In this document: positions 17,477 to 25,092 of the stretch, in pieces
Layout: the number at the start of each line of letters is the position of its first letter
Position numbering within the stretch: position 1 is the stretch's first letter
Assembly (NCBI GenBank): GCA_016715115.1
Contig: JADKBM010000013.1
Location: 248,001-312,000 of the forward strand
DNA: 64,000 nt
Source of the DNA: Acidobacteriota bacterium
Lineage (GTDB): Bacteria > Acidobacteriota > Blastocatellia > Pyrinomonadales > Pyrinomonadaceae
Direction: 5' to 3'
The notes under the pieces: model-generated
What the model was told of the DNA's origin: nothing
What the model saw: the letters and a program-made list of their open reading frames with translations, nothing else
Databases searched by the model: none
Program-made: the position numbers and the translations under genes

Positions 17477-18331
17477 ATGAATAACGCAGACTACGAAAAA
17501 CTTGTCGAACAGATCACCGACCTCGTGCTCGCGAAGATCGGCGACGATGCGTATTGCCCGAGCTTCTGCCGCGCCGATGTCGAACGGATCGTCGATGCCG
17601 GCGCATCGCGCATCGGCATTGTTCTGGGATCGACGGCGACGGCGCACGATTGGGCGAGCCTCATCGATCACACGCTGCTCAGGCCGGATGCGACGGAATC
17701 GGACATCAAGAAACTCTGCAACGAGGCGATCGAGTTCGGGTTCGCGTCCGTTTGCGTCAATCCCGCGTGGGTCAAGAAGGCGGCCGAGTTTCTCGCCGGT
17801 TCTGATGTTCCGGTCTGCACGGTCATCGGGTTTCCGCTCGGCGCGACGTTGCCGGACGTGAAGGCGTTCGAAGCGCGGCGGGCAATCTTCAACGGCGCCC
17901 GCGAGGTCGATATGGTGATCAACATCGGCGCGCTGAAATCAGGGGACGACTGCGCCGTCGAGGACGACATCCGCGCGGTCGCGCAGGCCGCGCACGAGAA
18001 CCACGTGCTGCTCAAGGTCATCATCGAAACGGCGCTTCTGACCGACGACGAAAAGGTCCGCGCGTGCCTAGCTTCGAAAAACGCCGGCGCCGATTTCGTC
18101 AAGACTTCGACCGGTTTTGCGAAGGGCGGCGCGACCGCTGATGACGTCGCCTTGATGCGGCACACCGTCGGCCACGCGCTCGGCGTAAAGGCTTCGGGCG
18201 GCGTGAAGGGAATCGACGACGCGCGCAAAATGTTCGAGGCCGGCGCGACGCGCATCGGCGCTTCGGTCGGCGTCAAGATCGCCCAGGAAGCGAGCGGCGT
18301 GAAATCGACGATCGTCGCCGGCGGATACTGA
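17477..18331 (+). CDS. deoC: Deoxyribose-phosphate aldolase with N-terminal extension
   Basis: Cleaves 2-deoxyribose-5-phosphate to glyceraldehyde-3-phosphate and acetaldehyde through a Schiff base. The aldolase core spans residues 58-284. Asp145 lies in EVDMVINIGALK, the Schiff-base Lys209 in FVKTSTGFAKGG, and the second Lys238 in GVKASGGVKG. The start follows GGAAG. Compared with the roughly 220-260 residues of stand-alone DeoC there is a 57-residue extension. Residues 4-21 (ADYEKLVEQITDLVLAKI) form an amphipathic helix like a bacterial-microcompartment encapsulation peptide. It is followed by CPSFCRADVERIVDAGASRI, a Cys-containing linker that I associate with DeoC proteins of sugar-phosphate microcompartments. 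No shell protein gene lies in this window. The gene probably supports deoxynucleoside catabolism. Confidence 0.95.
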   Translation: MNNADYEKLVEQITDLVLAKIGDDAYCPSFCRADVERIVDAGASRIGIVLGSTATAHDWASLIDHTLLRPDATESDIKKLCNEAIEFGFASVCVNPAWVKKAAEFLAGSDVPVCTVIGFPLGATLPDVKAFEARRAIFNGAREVDMVINIGALKSGDDCAVEDDIRAVAQAAHENHVLLKVIIETALLTDDEKVRACLASKNAGADFVKTSTGFAKGGATADDVALMRHTVGHALGVKASGGVKGIDDARKMFEAGATRIGASVGVKIAQEASGVKSTIVAGGY

Positions 18332-18336
18332 TCGAT

Positions 18337-18806
18337 TCTAGACTTTAGATTTTAGATTTTGGATTTTTGGATTTTTGGATTTTTGGATTTTTGGATTTTG
18401 GATTCCAGATTCCAGATTCCAGATTCCAGGATTCCAAGGGTTCCAGATCCCAAATTCCAAGGAAGGTTCGAGATTTCAAGATTCCAGAATTCCAAGGGTT
18501 CCAGACTGGGAATCCCGAATCGCGTTGCAATCGCGTCGAGTCGGTACCATCTGCGGTAGCGGATGGTTGGACGCGGCACTCCCGGACCGAAGTATTGATA
18601 CCAACCGATCTTCAACCATCCGCTACCGCAGATGGTACTGACTCGTCCCGGCCCCGAATACAAAGAACCCGTGGGTTTTTCAAAGCTCCCGAATCTGGAA
18701 TCTGGAATCCGGATTCTGGAATCTTGAAATCTCGAAATCTGGAATTTTTCTTGGAATCTGGAAATTGTTCTTGGAATCTGGAATTTGGAATTTGGCCAGA
18801 CAAAAT
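18337..18806. repeat. Mirror-image word array, ATTCCAG side and CTGGAAT side
   Basis: After deoC the left side begins with tandem GGATTTTT words (about 18345-18405), then ATTCCAG words (18400-18500). The right side (about 18690-18800) is built of CTGGAAT words, the reverse complement. The centre holds the 33-bp inverted repeat listed separately. The whole block could fold on itself. It sits between convergent genes (deoC plus, TonB/TPR gene minus). There is no protein-coding potential beyond repeat translation and no spacer structure as in CRISPR. Confidence 0.8.
18537..18645. repeat. 33-bp inverted repeat (REP/BIME-like hairpin)
   Basis: The arms at 18537-18569 and 18613-18645 are reverse complements with one mismatch; the inner 26 bases, beginning GTACCATCTGCGGTAGCGGA, are perfect. 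A 43-nt loop separates them. Such a long perfect stem outside a gene suggests a mobile repeat (REP pair, or MITE ends) or a strong bidirectional transcription barrier. Confidence 0.88.
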
Positions 18807-18809
18807 AGA

Positions 18810-19058
18810 AGAGGCTGTCTTAAAAGTCACCGAATTGAGTCTCCGAAGGAGACAGAGAACATAGCGTAGGGTGAAGCGAAGCGAAACCCTACGTGACGTT
18901 GCATTCCCGTCTTGGTCGCTGTAAGTGACCAACAATCGTCGATTTATGTTCGTCTCCTTCGGAGACGGAAGACGAATCCCGATTCTCACGTAGCGATTCT
19001 CGCTACGCTATGTTGTCCGTCACCTTCGGCGACATAAGGGACTTCTGAGCTATCCTCT
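18810..19058. mobile_element. Candidate MITE-like hairpin element
   Basis: About 249 bp with imperfect inverted ends: AGAGGCTGTCTTAAAAGTC at 18810 and its relative AGAGGATAGCTCAGAAGTC read inward from 19058. The left end resembles terminal repeats of IS elements. Inside are a perfect 12-bp inverted pair (AACATAGCGTAG 18858-18869 / 19003-19014) and several stem-loops: GTCTCCGAAGGAGAC (18839-18853), CGTAGGGT/ACCCTACG (18865-18893) and CGTCTCCTTCGGAGACG (18951-18967). It has no coding capacity. A structured RNA is the alternative reading. Confidence 0.5.
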
Positions 19059-19083
19059 TTCTTGTTGATTGCAACGTGAAAAA

Positions 19084-20163
19084 TCAGCTCAGCTTGAAAT
19101 TGTAAACTACCGTGCCGGTTGCTTTTACAGCTTTGCCTTCGACGGTCACCGGTTTGAATTTCGAACGCTTGGCGGCTTCCTCGCTCGCGCCGCGGAGGCC
19201 TTTCGGGCCGTTCGTCGCCTTTGCGGTGACCACCTTGCCTTCTTCATCGAGCGTCACCTGAACCGTCACAACTCCTTCGGTCCGGTTCTGACGTTCGATC
19301 TGCGGATACGTCGGAACTGCGAGTTTGAGAGCCAGCTCCCGAAGCGAGCCCGCCGAATACAACTCATTCGAAGAACCCGGCTGAACGATCTTCGGACGCT
19401 CTTCATTTGGTTGGGCCTTCGCGACTTCTTTGGTCGGAACGGGCTGGACGGGCTTCGGCATTTTGGCTTGCAGTCGTGTCAACGCGTTTCTTGCGGGTTC
19501 GTTCTCGGCGTCAAGTTCGACCGCCTTTTTCAGGTCGGCCAGGGACTTTTCGAAGTTTCCGACATTCTCGAGCGCGACGCCGCGGTTGAAATACGCCATC
19601 GATTCGGTCGGGTCGAGCTCGATCACCTTGTCGAAATCGGCGATCGCCGGGTTGAAGTTCTTTTTGTTGAAATGAGCCATTCCGCGCGAAAAGAACATCA
19701 TCGGGTCCTTCCCGTTAAGCTCGATCGCCTTCGTGTAATCGTTGATCGCGGCGTCGAATTCACCCATCACGAAACTCGCGTTCGCGCGATTCTGAAAGTA
19801 AGTGGCGTCCTGAGGTTTAGGTGTCGCGACCGGCGCCGGCGTCGGTTCGGTCTTCGGTTGCGGCGTCGGATCGGCTTTGACGACCGGACTCTTCGCACGG
19901 ATCGAGCCGATAAGCTGATCGTCGGCACCGGCCGTGCGGAGTTCTTTTTCAAGGTCCGGATTGAGCGCGAAGGTCACGCCGCGCTGCTTCACGCCGGCGG
20001 CGAGAATCTCGTTCTTTTCGGCGATCGTCGCCTTTTTTGAACGCAGGGCCGTGATGATATCGACGAGGCTCAACTGAGTTTGCTGGCCAAACGCGATCGG
20101 TGCCGAAATCAATACTGCGCAAGTCGCGAAAAATGAAAGCAATACGGGGGAAAGTCTCTTCAT
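19084..20163 (-). CDS. Exported TPR protein with TonB C-terminal domain
   Basis: A 359-residue protein with a signal peptide (MKRLSPVLLSFFATCAVLIS, cut near AFGQQ). A short helical domain follows (LVDIITALRSKKATIAEKNE), then a Pro/Thr/Lys linker (KADPTPQPKTEPTPAPVATP), three TPR repeats (about residues 143-245; YTKAIELNGKDPMMFFSRGM, YFNRGVALENVGNFEKSLAD) and a TonB-type C-terminal domain (YPQIERQNRTEGVVTVQVTL ... GTVVYNFKLS). It probably acts in the periplasm. The TonB-like domain may bind an outer-membrane partner, but there is no N-terminal membrane anchor as in true TonB. It lies 18 bp after the kinase gene on the same strand and is probably co-transcribed with it. Confidence 0.88.
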   Translation of the reverse strand: MKRLSPVLLSFFATCAVLISAPIAFGQQTQLSLVDIITALRSKKATIAEKNEILAAGVKQRGVTFALNPDLEKELRTAGADDQLIGSIRAKSPVVKADPTPQPKTEPTPAPVATPKPQDATYFQNRANASFVMGEFDAAINDYTKAIELNGKDPMMFFSRGMAHFNKKNFNPAIADFDKVIELDPTESMAYFNRGVALENVGNFEKSLADLKKAVELDAENEPARNALTRLQAKMPKPVQPVPTKEVAKAQPNEERPKIVQPGSSNELYSAGSLRELALKLAVPTYPQIERQNRTEGVVTVQVTLDEEGKVVTAKATNGPKGLRGASEEAAKRSKFKPVTVEGKAVKATGTVVYNFKLS

Positions 20164-20181
20164 ATCTGATACCTCGGTTCG

Positions 20182-21840
20182 TTAATTGTCCTTGAGAAGG
20201 TCGTCAAGGGTGACCGATTTCTTCTGTGGCTTGTCTGTTTTGGGTGTCGGCGTCGGCTGCTTTTTCGCCTGTTGCGGCGGAGTCTGGGTCGGTTTTGCCT
20301 TGATCGACGGATCGTCCGCCGGTGCGTCCGGCGTGGCCGCGGTCGCCGCGACCGGCTGCGGCTTGAAGTCCTCGGACGTGGTTACCACCGGACTATCGGC
20401 GACGGGATTCGCTTCGGGTTTCGGCAACGAAGCGGCCGGTGCTTCAACCTTCATCGGAACAGGCCCGGCTGGCGTTTCCGCCACGAATGTCCAGATTCCC
20501 CAACCGGACGCGCCGACGACCAGCAGGAGCGCAGCAGCGCCGGCTACCTTCGCCATCGAATGCCCGCCCGCCCGTTCGGCTTCTTCGATCATCCCGGCGA
20601 AAGGTTCCGCGGATTCAACCGTTGGAGCGTGCGGCGTTGCGAACGATTCGGGAACAGGCTCGGGAGCCGGCTCGTCGATGACCTCGACCGGGATGTCGGC
20701 AAGCTTGAAATCCACCGTGTCGCGTTCCAACAGTCGCTGTTCGGCATCGGCCGCGCGCCGTTCGGCTTCGAGTCGCCGGGCTTCGGCCTCGCGGAGCTGA
20801 CGCTTGATGATCTCAATCTGCTGCGATTCACCGGAACGCATTCCCGGCGGGATCGGCGAAACAGGTTTCGGGGCCGGCGCCGGAATTGAGGCCGGAAGTT
20901 CGAGAACGGCGTCGTCGTCGCCAAAATCGTCGGAAGGCGAGGGGTTCGCGTCCGCCTTGATGCGGGCGAATGCGGCCCGAAGTACCTGGCGCATTATCGA
21001 AGCCGATCCGTAACGCTCCTCGCGCCTGATCTTCATCGCTCGCGTCAGTATGTCCGATACCTCCGACGGCACGGCAGGATTGAGTTTCGTCGCCGGGACC
21101 AGCGGATCGGGTTTGCCTTCGAGCAGATCGATCGAACGAGTCAAAGCATCCGCCGGGACGCGCCCCGTCAGCAAATGATAGATCGTCGCGCCGATCGAGT
21201 AGATATCGCTCTGAACGTCCAGGGGCAGTTCGAGAATCTCGGCGGATTGCTCGTCATAACCGCTGCGGATGACCTTGCGCGAACCGACATCGAGGCCGAG
21301 CCAGATCTGTTCGATCGGCAGGTAGCCGAGAATGGCGGCGTCGAATGACATCGTCTCGGTTTCGTCGGCGTGTTCGCCCGATGGCGAAACTCCAAAGACA
21401 AAGAGCTTGACGTTGCCGCCCGAGCTCAGCTTGATGTTTTGCGGCTTGATGTCGGAATGGATTATCGGCGGGACCTGAGTGTGCAGATGATGAAGCGCGT
21501 CCAGCAGACCGTCGGCCCAGAAAGAGACTTCCTTGACCGGAAATGCGTTCTTCGTCTTTTCAAGCAATTCGCCGAGGGTTTTTCCATCGGCGTGATCCAT
21601 TACAAGATAGCGCCGGCCCGATTCGTTGAAGGAATCGGTCGCGCATAGAAGTGACTGATGCCGGACCGTTGCCGGAACCGCGCGTATTTCAGATGACGCT
21701 CCTTCGAGCTGAGATTCTTTGAGCATAACGTTTTTGCCGGCGGTATTGTCGAATGCTGCGTAACCGAGTCCGGCATCGATCTGGCCGAGTTGCGCGGTGA
21801 TGCGATAGCGATTCCGAAGGATTTGATTGGTAGAAAGCAT
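20182..21840 (-). CDS. Ser/Thr protein kinase-like membrane protein, DFG Asp missing
   Basis: A 552-residue protein (ATG at 21840, MLSTNQILRNRYRI). The kinase fold covers residues 10-290. Lys41 (VMLKES) and the catalytic loop IIHSDIKPQNIKL (Asp130, Lys132, Asn135) are present, but the DFG triplet is VFG (FVFGVSPSG, Val148), so the Mg-binding Asp is lost. The Gly loop LGQIDAGLGYAAF is degenerate. Then come a Pro-rich region, a coiled coil (residues 338-372, QLREAEARRLEAERRAADAE), one transmembrane helix (430-452) and an extracytoplasmic Pro/Thr/Lys tail ending SVTLDDLLKDN. This is the standard topology of bacterial eukaryotic-like kinases, but activity is doubtful. It forms an operon with the TonB/TPR gene. 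Confidence 0.88.
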   Translation of the reverse strand: MLSTNQILRNRYRITAQLGQIDAGLGYAAFDNTAGKNVMLKESQLEGASSEIRAVPATVRHQSLLCATDSFNESGRRYLVMDHADGKTLGELLEKTKNAFPVKEVSFWADGLLDALHHLHTQVPPIIHSDIKPQNIKLSSGGNVKLFVFGVSPSGEHADETETMSFDAAILGYLPIEQIWLGLDVGSRKVIRSGYDEQSAEILELPLDVQSDIYSIGATIYHLLTGRVPADALTRSIDLLEGKPDPLVPATKLNPAVPSEVSDILTRAMKIRREERYGSASIMRQVLRAAFARIKADANPSPSDDFGDDDAVLELPASIPAPAPKPVSPIPPGMRSGESQQIEIIKRQLREAEARRLEAERRAADAEQRLLERDTVDFKLADIPVEVIDEPAPEPVPESFATPHAPTVESAEPFAGMIEEAERAGGHSMAKVAGAAALLLVVGASGWGIWTFVAETPAGPVPMKVEAPAASLPKPEANPVADSPVVTTSEDFKPQPVAATAATPDAPADDPSIKAKPTQTPPQQAKKQPTPTPKTDKPQKKSVTLDDLLKDN

Positions 21841-21890
21841 AGGGGGAAATGGCGAACGGGAGACTCGTCGCGTCTGAAACATTATAAACA

Positions 21891-22022
21891 ATGCAAAACG
21901 ATTATGAAAGAGTTTTTTGCTTTGTCGTTCGGGCGAAAATCGTTCTCGGGAGCGCCGAAGAAATGCCGGCCGATGTGATCGAGATCATCGAGGGCGACGA
22001 AGAGATCACGCCCAACCGGTAA
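21891..22022 (+). CDS. Possible 43-residue small protein
   Basis: A short plus-strand frame encodes MQNDYERVFCFVVRAKIVLG and ends VIEIIEGDEEITPNR-stop. Codon choice (GCC GAT GTG ATC GAG ATC ATC GAG) resembles neighbouring real genes, and the composition (hydrophobic core, acidic tail) looks protein-like. No ribosome binding site is evident. It is divergent from the kinase gene 50 bp away. It may be an intact micro-gene or the remnant of a longer one. I recognise no family. Confidence 0.35.
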   Translation: MQNDYERVFCFVVRAKIVLGSAEEMPADVIEIIEGDEEITPNR

Positions 22023-22039
22023 GCGAAGCGGCAAAAGAG

Positions 22040-22195
22040 ACTTCGTGTGATCTTCGTGTCGCTTCGTGGTTCAAGAAATGCGGTCTTTTCATCAAGGTTC
22101 AAACGAAAAAAAGGCCCGACCCGCGATCACGCCGAAGCGCAAAACGACCGTAAAAAAAGAACTTCGTGTGATCTTCGTGTCGCTTCGTGGTTCAA
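22040..22195. repeat. 35-bp direct repeat pair
   Basis: Two identical 35-bp copies beginning ACTTCGTGTGATCTTCGTGT lie at 22040-22074 and 22161-22195, about 86 bp apart. Each copy is itself built of CTTCGTG words. The second copy ends five bases from the flavoprotein stop codon. The pair fills most of the 22023-22199 gap. Confidence 0.85.
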
Positions 22196-22199
22196 AAAA

Positions 22200-23357
22200 T
22201 CAGATCGCGCGTCCACACGCAAATCCCGAGGACCACGCCCACTGGAAATTGTAACCGCCGAGCCAGCCCGTGACGTCGACGACTTCGCCGATGAAGAACA
22301 GGCCCGTAATCGTTTTCGATTCCAAGGTCTGCGAAGAAAGCTCGGCGGTCGAGATGCCGCCGGCGGTGACCTCCGCCTTCTGATAGCCTTCGGTCCGGTC
22401 GAATGCGACGCACCACGAATTGAGACTCTCGGCGACCTCCGCCTGTTCCTTCGGGTTCAACTGTGCGAGCGGTTTGTTCCATTTCGCGGACAGAACTTCC
22501 GCAGCGCTTTTCGGGAGATGCCCGGCGAGAAAATTCGCCAGCGTTTGTCTGGACGGGGCGTTCTCCCTGAGCAGCGACAGTGCGTCGCGGCCAGGAAGCA
22601 GGTCTATCGTCACCGGAGTTTCCGGTTTCCAATAGTTGGATATCTGCAGGATCGCCGGCCCGGAAAGTCCTTGATGGGTGAAGAGTATGTTCTCGCGAAA
22701 AGATATTCTGCCGACCGACGCGGTCGCATCGATCGATACGCCGGCGAGCTTTCCGAATTTCGAACCGCCCGCGAACGCGAGCGGCACGAGTGCCGGACGG
22801 GTCGGAACGATCTTGAGTCCGAACTGCCGCGCGACCCGGTAACCCAAATCGGTCGCGCCGACCTTCGGGAACGAAAGTCCGCCCGCGGCGATGACTAGCT
22901 TTTTGGCTTCGTATCTGCCGAGGCCGGTATCGATCACGAACCCCGAACCGCTTCGGCCGACCGACGCGACCGGGCAGTTCGTTAGGATCGTGACCTTCGC
23001 GCGCTCGCATTCGAGCAGCAGCATTTCGACGATCTGCCGCGCCGAATTACGGCAGAAGATCTGCCCTAGTTTCTTTTCGTAGAACTCGATTCGATGCTTG
23101 CGGACGAGTTCGACAAAATCGTGCGGCGTATAACCGGCGAGCGCCGACTTCGCAAAATGCGGGTTTTCCGAGATGAAATTCTCGGCCGTCGTGTTCAGAT
23201 TCGTGAAATTGCATCGGCCGCCGCCCGAGATCAGGATCTTGCGGCCGGGCTGCACATTGTGTTCGACAACGAGGACGCGTTTCCCGCGCCTTCCGGCAGT
23301 TATGGCGCAGAAAAGTCCGGCGGCTCCGGCGCCGATGACGACGGCGTCGTAGGTCAT
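22200..23357 (-). CDS. FAD-dependent oxidoreductase, HI0933/YhiN family
   Basis: A 385-residue flavoprotein of the HI0933 family, whose physiological substrate is unknown. The N-terminal dinucleotide fold is YDAVVIGAGAAGLFCAITAG (GxGxxG), with VLVVEHNVQPGRKILISGGG and RCNFTN as the family signature. KLVIAAGGLSFPKVGATDLG is the second FAD contact, and the C-terminal ITGLFFIGEVVDVTGWLGGY closes the FAD domain. Length and motifs are complete. It overlaps the upstream DinB gene by four bases (ATGA), so the two are translationally coupled. Confidence 0.94.
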   Translation of the reverse strand: MTYDAVVIGAGAAGLFCAITAGRRGKRVLVVEHNVQPGRKILISGGGRCNFTNLNTTAENFISENPHFAKSALAGYTPHDFVELVRKHRIEFYEKKLGQIFCRNSARQIVEMLLLECERAKVTILTNCPVASVGRSGSGFVIDTGLGRYEAKKLVIAAGGLSFPKVGATDLGYRVARQFGLKIVPTRPALVPLAFAGGSKFGKLAGVSIDATASVGRISFRENILFTHQGLSGPAILQISNYWKPETPVTIDLLPGRDALSLLRENAPSRQTLANFLAGHLPKSAAEVLSAKWNKPLAQLNPKEQAEVAESLNSWCVAFDRTEGYQKAEVTAGGISTAELSSQTLESKTITGLFFIGEVVDVTGWLGGYNFQWAWSSGFACGRAI

Positions 23358-23884
23358 CTTCCGAGATACCGTTCGAGCAGAATGTTGGTGTGATGGATCT
23401 CGTGTCCGGCAACGATATAGCCGAGCGCGCGGACGCTGATTTCGTGGTCGTTGGCGACGCCGCGGCGATCCCAGGCCGCTTCCGGAAACTGCCCGAACAT
23501 CAGAATATGCGAGCGCCGCAGGAGCAGGAATTCGTCGATCAGATCCGGCCAGCAGCAGTCGTCGAAATAGGCGTTGAGAATATAGTCGTCCTGCTCCATT
23601 CCCGCCAGTTCATTCCCGTCGGCGCGTGCGAAGCGCAGTGCGCGGTACGCCATAATTCGTTCTGTATCAATAAGATGGCCGAGAAGCTCGCGAATGCTCC
23701 ACTTCCCTTCGGCGTAACGGTAGAGCGACTGTTCATCCGAGATCGACGAATATAGTTCCTCGACGAAAGCGCAGCGTGACCGCAGTGTTTTCAGCAGATC
23801 GGCGCCTTCGACCTTCGAGACGTAACCGCCATAGTAAGCAAAATACTCATCTTCCGCGGGGCGCGAAATGACCGGAATTTTCAT
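23354..23884 (-). CDS. DinB family protein
   Basis: A 176-residue four-helix-bundle protein of the DinB/YfiT superfamily. Members bind a divalent metal with three His and include thiol (bacillithiol, mycothiol) transferases. Candidate ligands are His70 (LLGHLIDTERIM), His161 and His165 (AGHEIHHTNILLERYL), in the expected spacing. The N-terminal segment VISRPAEDEYFAYYGGYVSK is the opening often seen in this branch. The stop overlaps the downstream flavoprotein start, suggesting a shared transcript and perhaps a shared detoxification or redox role (inference). Confidence 0.92.
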   Translation of the reverse strand: MKIPVISRPAEDEYFAYYGGYVSKVEGADLLKTLRSRCAFVEELYSSISDEQSLYRYAEGKWSIRELLGHLIDTERIMAYRALRFARADGNELAGMEQDDYILNAYFDDCCWPDLIDEFLLLRRSHILMFGQFPEAAWDRRGVANDHEISVRALGYIVAGHEIHHTNILLERYLGR

Positions 23885-23920
23885 ATTCCAATTCTAGCAA
23901 AAAAACGATAGAATCAGCTG

Positions 23921-24322
23921 ATGAAATTTTTCACCAGATATATGCCGTTGTTGATGATCTTTTTGTCGTTTTCCGCGGCCGGCGTTTTTGCTCAGAAAGC
24001 GGAACCGATGCGGATCAAATTCGCGAAAGGGAAGTCGTCGGCCACGATCACCAACACGCTCTCGAACGATGAAGAGATGGACCTTGTTTTCAGCGCCAAA
24101 AAGGACCAATCCGTCTCGTTGAAGGTCTCTTCAAAACCGAAAGGCAACTTCTTTGATTTCACGCTCGGCGGAGACGGTTTCGACCTCGAGACCGAGATGG
24201 ATTCGTATTCCGAATACGCGTTTCGCGCACCCGAAACCGGCGACTATCTGGTTACCGTCCGCAAACGGCCGACGGAAGCAACGCCGAAGGCAAGGTTCTA
24301 TCTGGTTCTGACGATCCGCTGA
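23921..24322 (+). CDS. Small secreted hypothetical protein
   Basis: A 133-residue protein with a clear signal peptide (MKFFTRYMPLLMIFLSFSAA, cleavage near VFAQ). The mature part is beta-rich: MRIKFAKGKSSATITNTLS, QSVSLKVSSKPKGNFFDFTL, APETGDYLVTVRKRP. It resembles a jelly-roll of the pre-peptidase C-terminal type, which often caps secreted proteins, but I cannot assign a family firmly. It is divergent from the DinB gene, and its 3' end overlaps the convergent rsmG by 25 bp. Confidence 0.8.
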   Translation: MKFFTRYMPLLMIFLSFSAAGVFAQKAEPMRIKFAKGKSSATITNTLSNDEEMDLVFSAKKDQSVSLKVSSKPKGNFFDFTLGGDGFDLETEMDSYSEYAFRAPETGDYLVTVRKRPTEATPKARFYLVLTIR

Positions 24323-24933
24323 GGCGCGGCGGCGCTTTCGCAAACAAATAGGAAACGCTGCTCCGAACCGGGCATCAGCTTCGACGTGAACCTCACGCCG
24401 TTTTTGACAAGTTCAGCCTCGATGTTCGGCCCGCCGAAGAGCCGCAAGGGTCGTCCTCGGGCCCAATGGATGAGTCGCGGGAGCTTTTGCGAAAATTTGT
24501 CGAGCGCGCGGCAGGTTACGAAGTCGACGTCGGGTACGGTAATCTCCTCGAATTGGCGATTTATTACCCTTGTCCGGTCTTCGATTCCGAGCGCTGCGAC
24601 CGCGTCCCTTAAAAATCCGGATTTCTTGAGTTTCGCCTCGATAAGGACGCTCTTGAGGTCAGGTCGGACGATCAGACATGGAATCGACGGAAGACCCGCA
24701 CCGGTTCCGACATCGGCGAAAGCGCAGCTTTCAGGCAGATACTCTAGCAGCGTCAGAGACTCAAGAATATGCCGGACGGCAAATTCTTCAACCGGCGCCG
24801 GCGCCACCAAATGGAGAATTGGATTGTTTTCCTGGACAAGGTCGTAAAAGTCGGCAAGTTTCTTGATCGCGGCATCTTCGATCCGCAAACCGAACGCCCC
24901 CTGATTCATTGAAATTGCTTCGGCAAATTGCAT
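24298..24933 (-). CDS. rsmG: 16S rRNA (guanine-527-N7) methyltransferase
   Basis: Methylates G527 of 16S rRNA using S-adenosylmethionine. About 211 residues, normal for RsmG. Key parts: NNPILHLVAPAPVEEFAVRH (the family N-terminal region), the SAM loop CAFADVGTGAGLPSIPCLIV, LIEAKLKKSGFLRDAVAALG, VINRQFEEITVPDVDFVTCR and ALDKFSQKLPRL. The ATG at 24933 (MQFAEAISMNQGAF) is preferred to an upstream TTG at 24942; a later ATG at 24909 is also possible. The SAM motif is slightly divergent from the common DVGSGAGFPGIP. It is convergent with the preceding secreted-protein gene. Confidence 0.93.
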   Translation of the reverse strand: MQFAEAISMNQGAFGLRIEDAAIKKLADFYDLVQENNPILHLVAPAPVEEFAVRHILESLTLLEYLPESCAFADVGTGAGLPSIPCLIVRPDLKSVLIEAKLKKSGFLRDAVAALGIEDRTRVINRQFEEITVPDVDFVTCRALDKFSQKLPRLIHWARGRPLRLFGGPNIEAELVKNGVRFTSKLMPGSEQRFLFVCESAAAPQRIVRTR

Positions 24934-25092
24934 CGTGAACAAAGTTTAAGTTCAAGTGCAAATCAAATGCAAAATCGTTTCGTCAAAACGTTCTTCGTTC
25001 AGCTGTTTGGATATTCCGCCCGCGGATTCGAGGCTTGGTTGGTTAACAATCCTACCTCTGATCCCGAGGCCCAAACCAATTTGGAGGCTACT

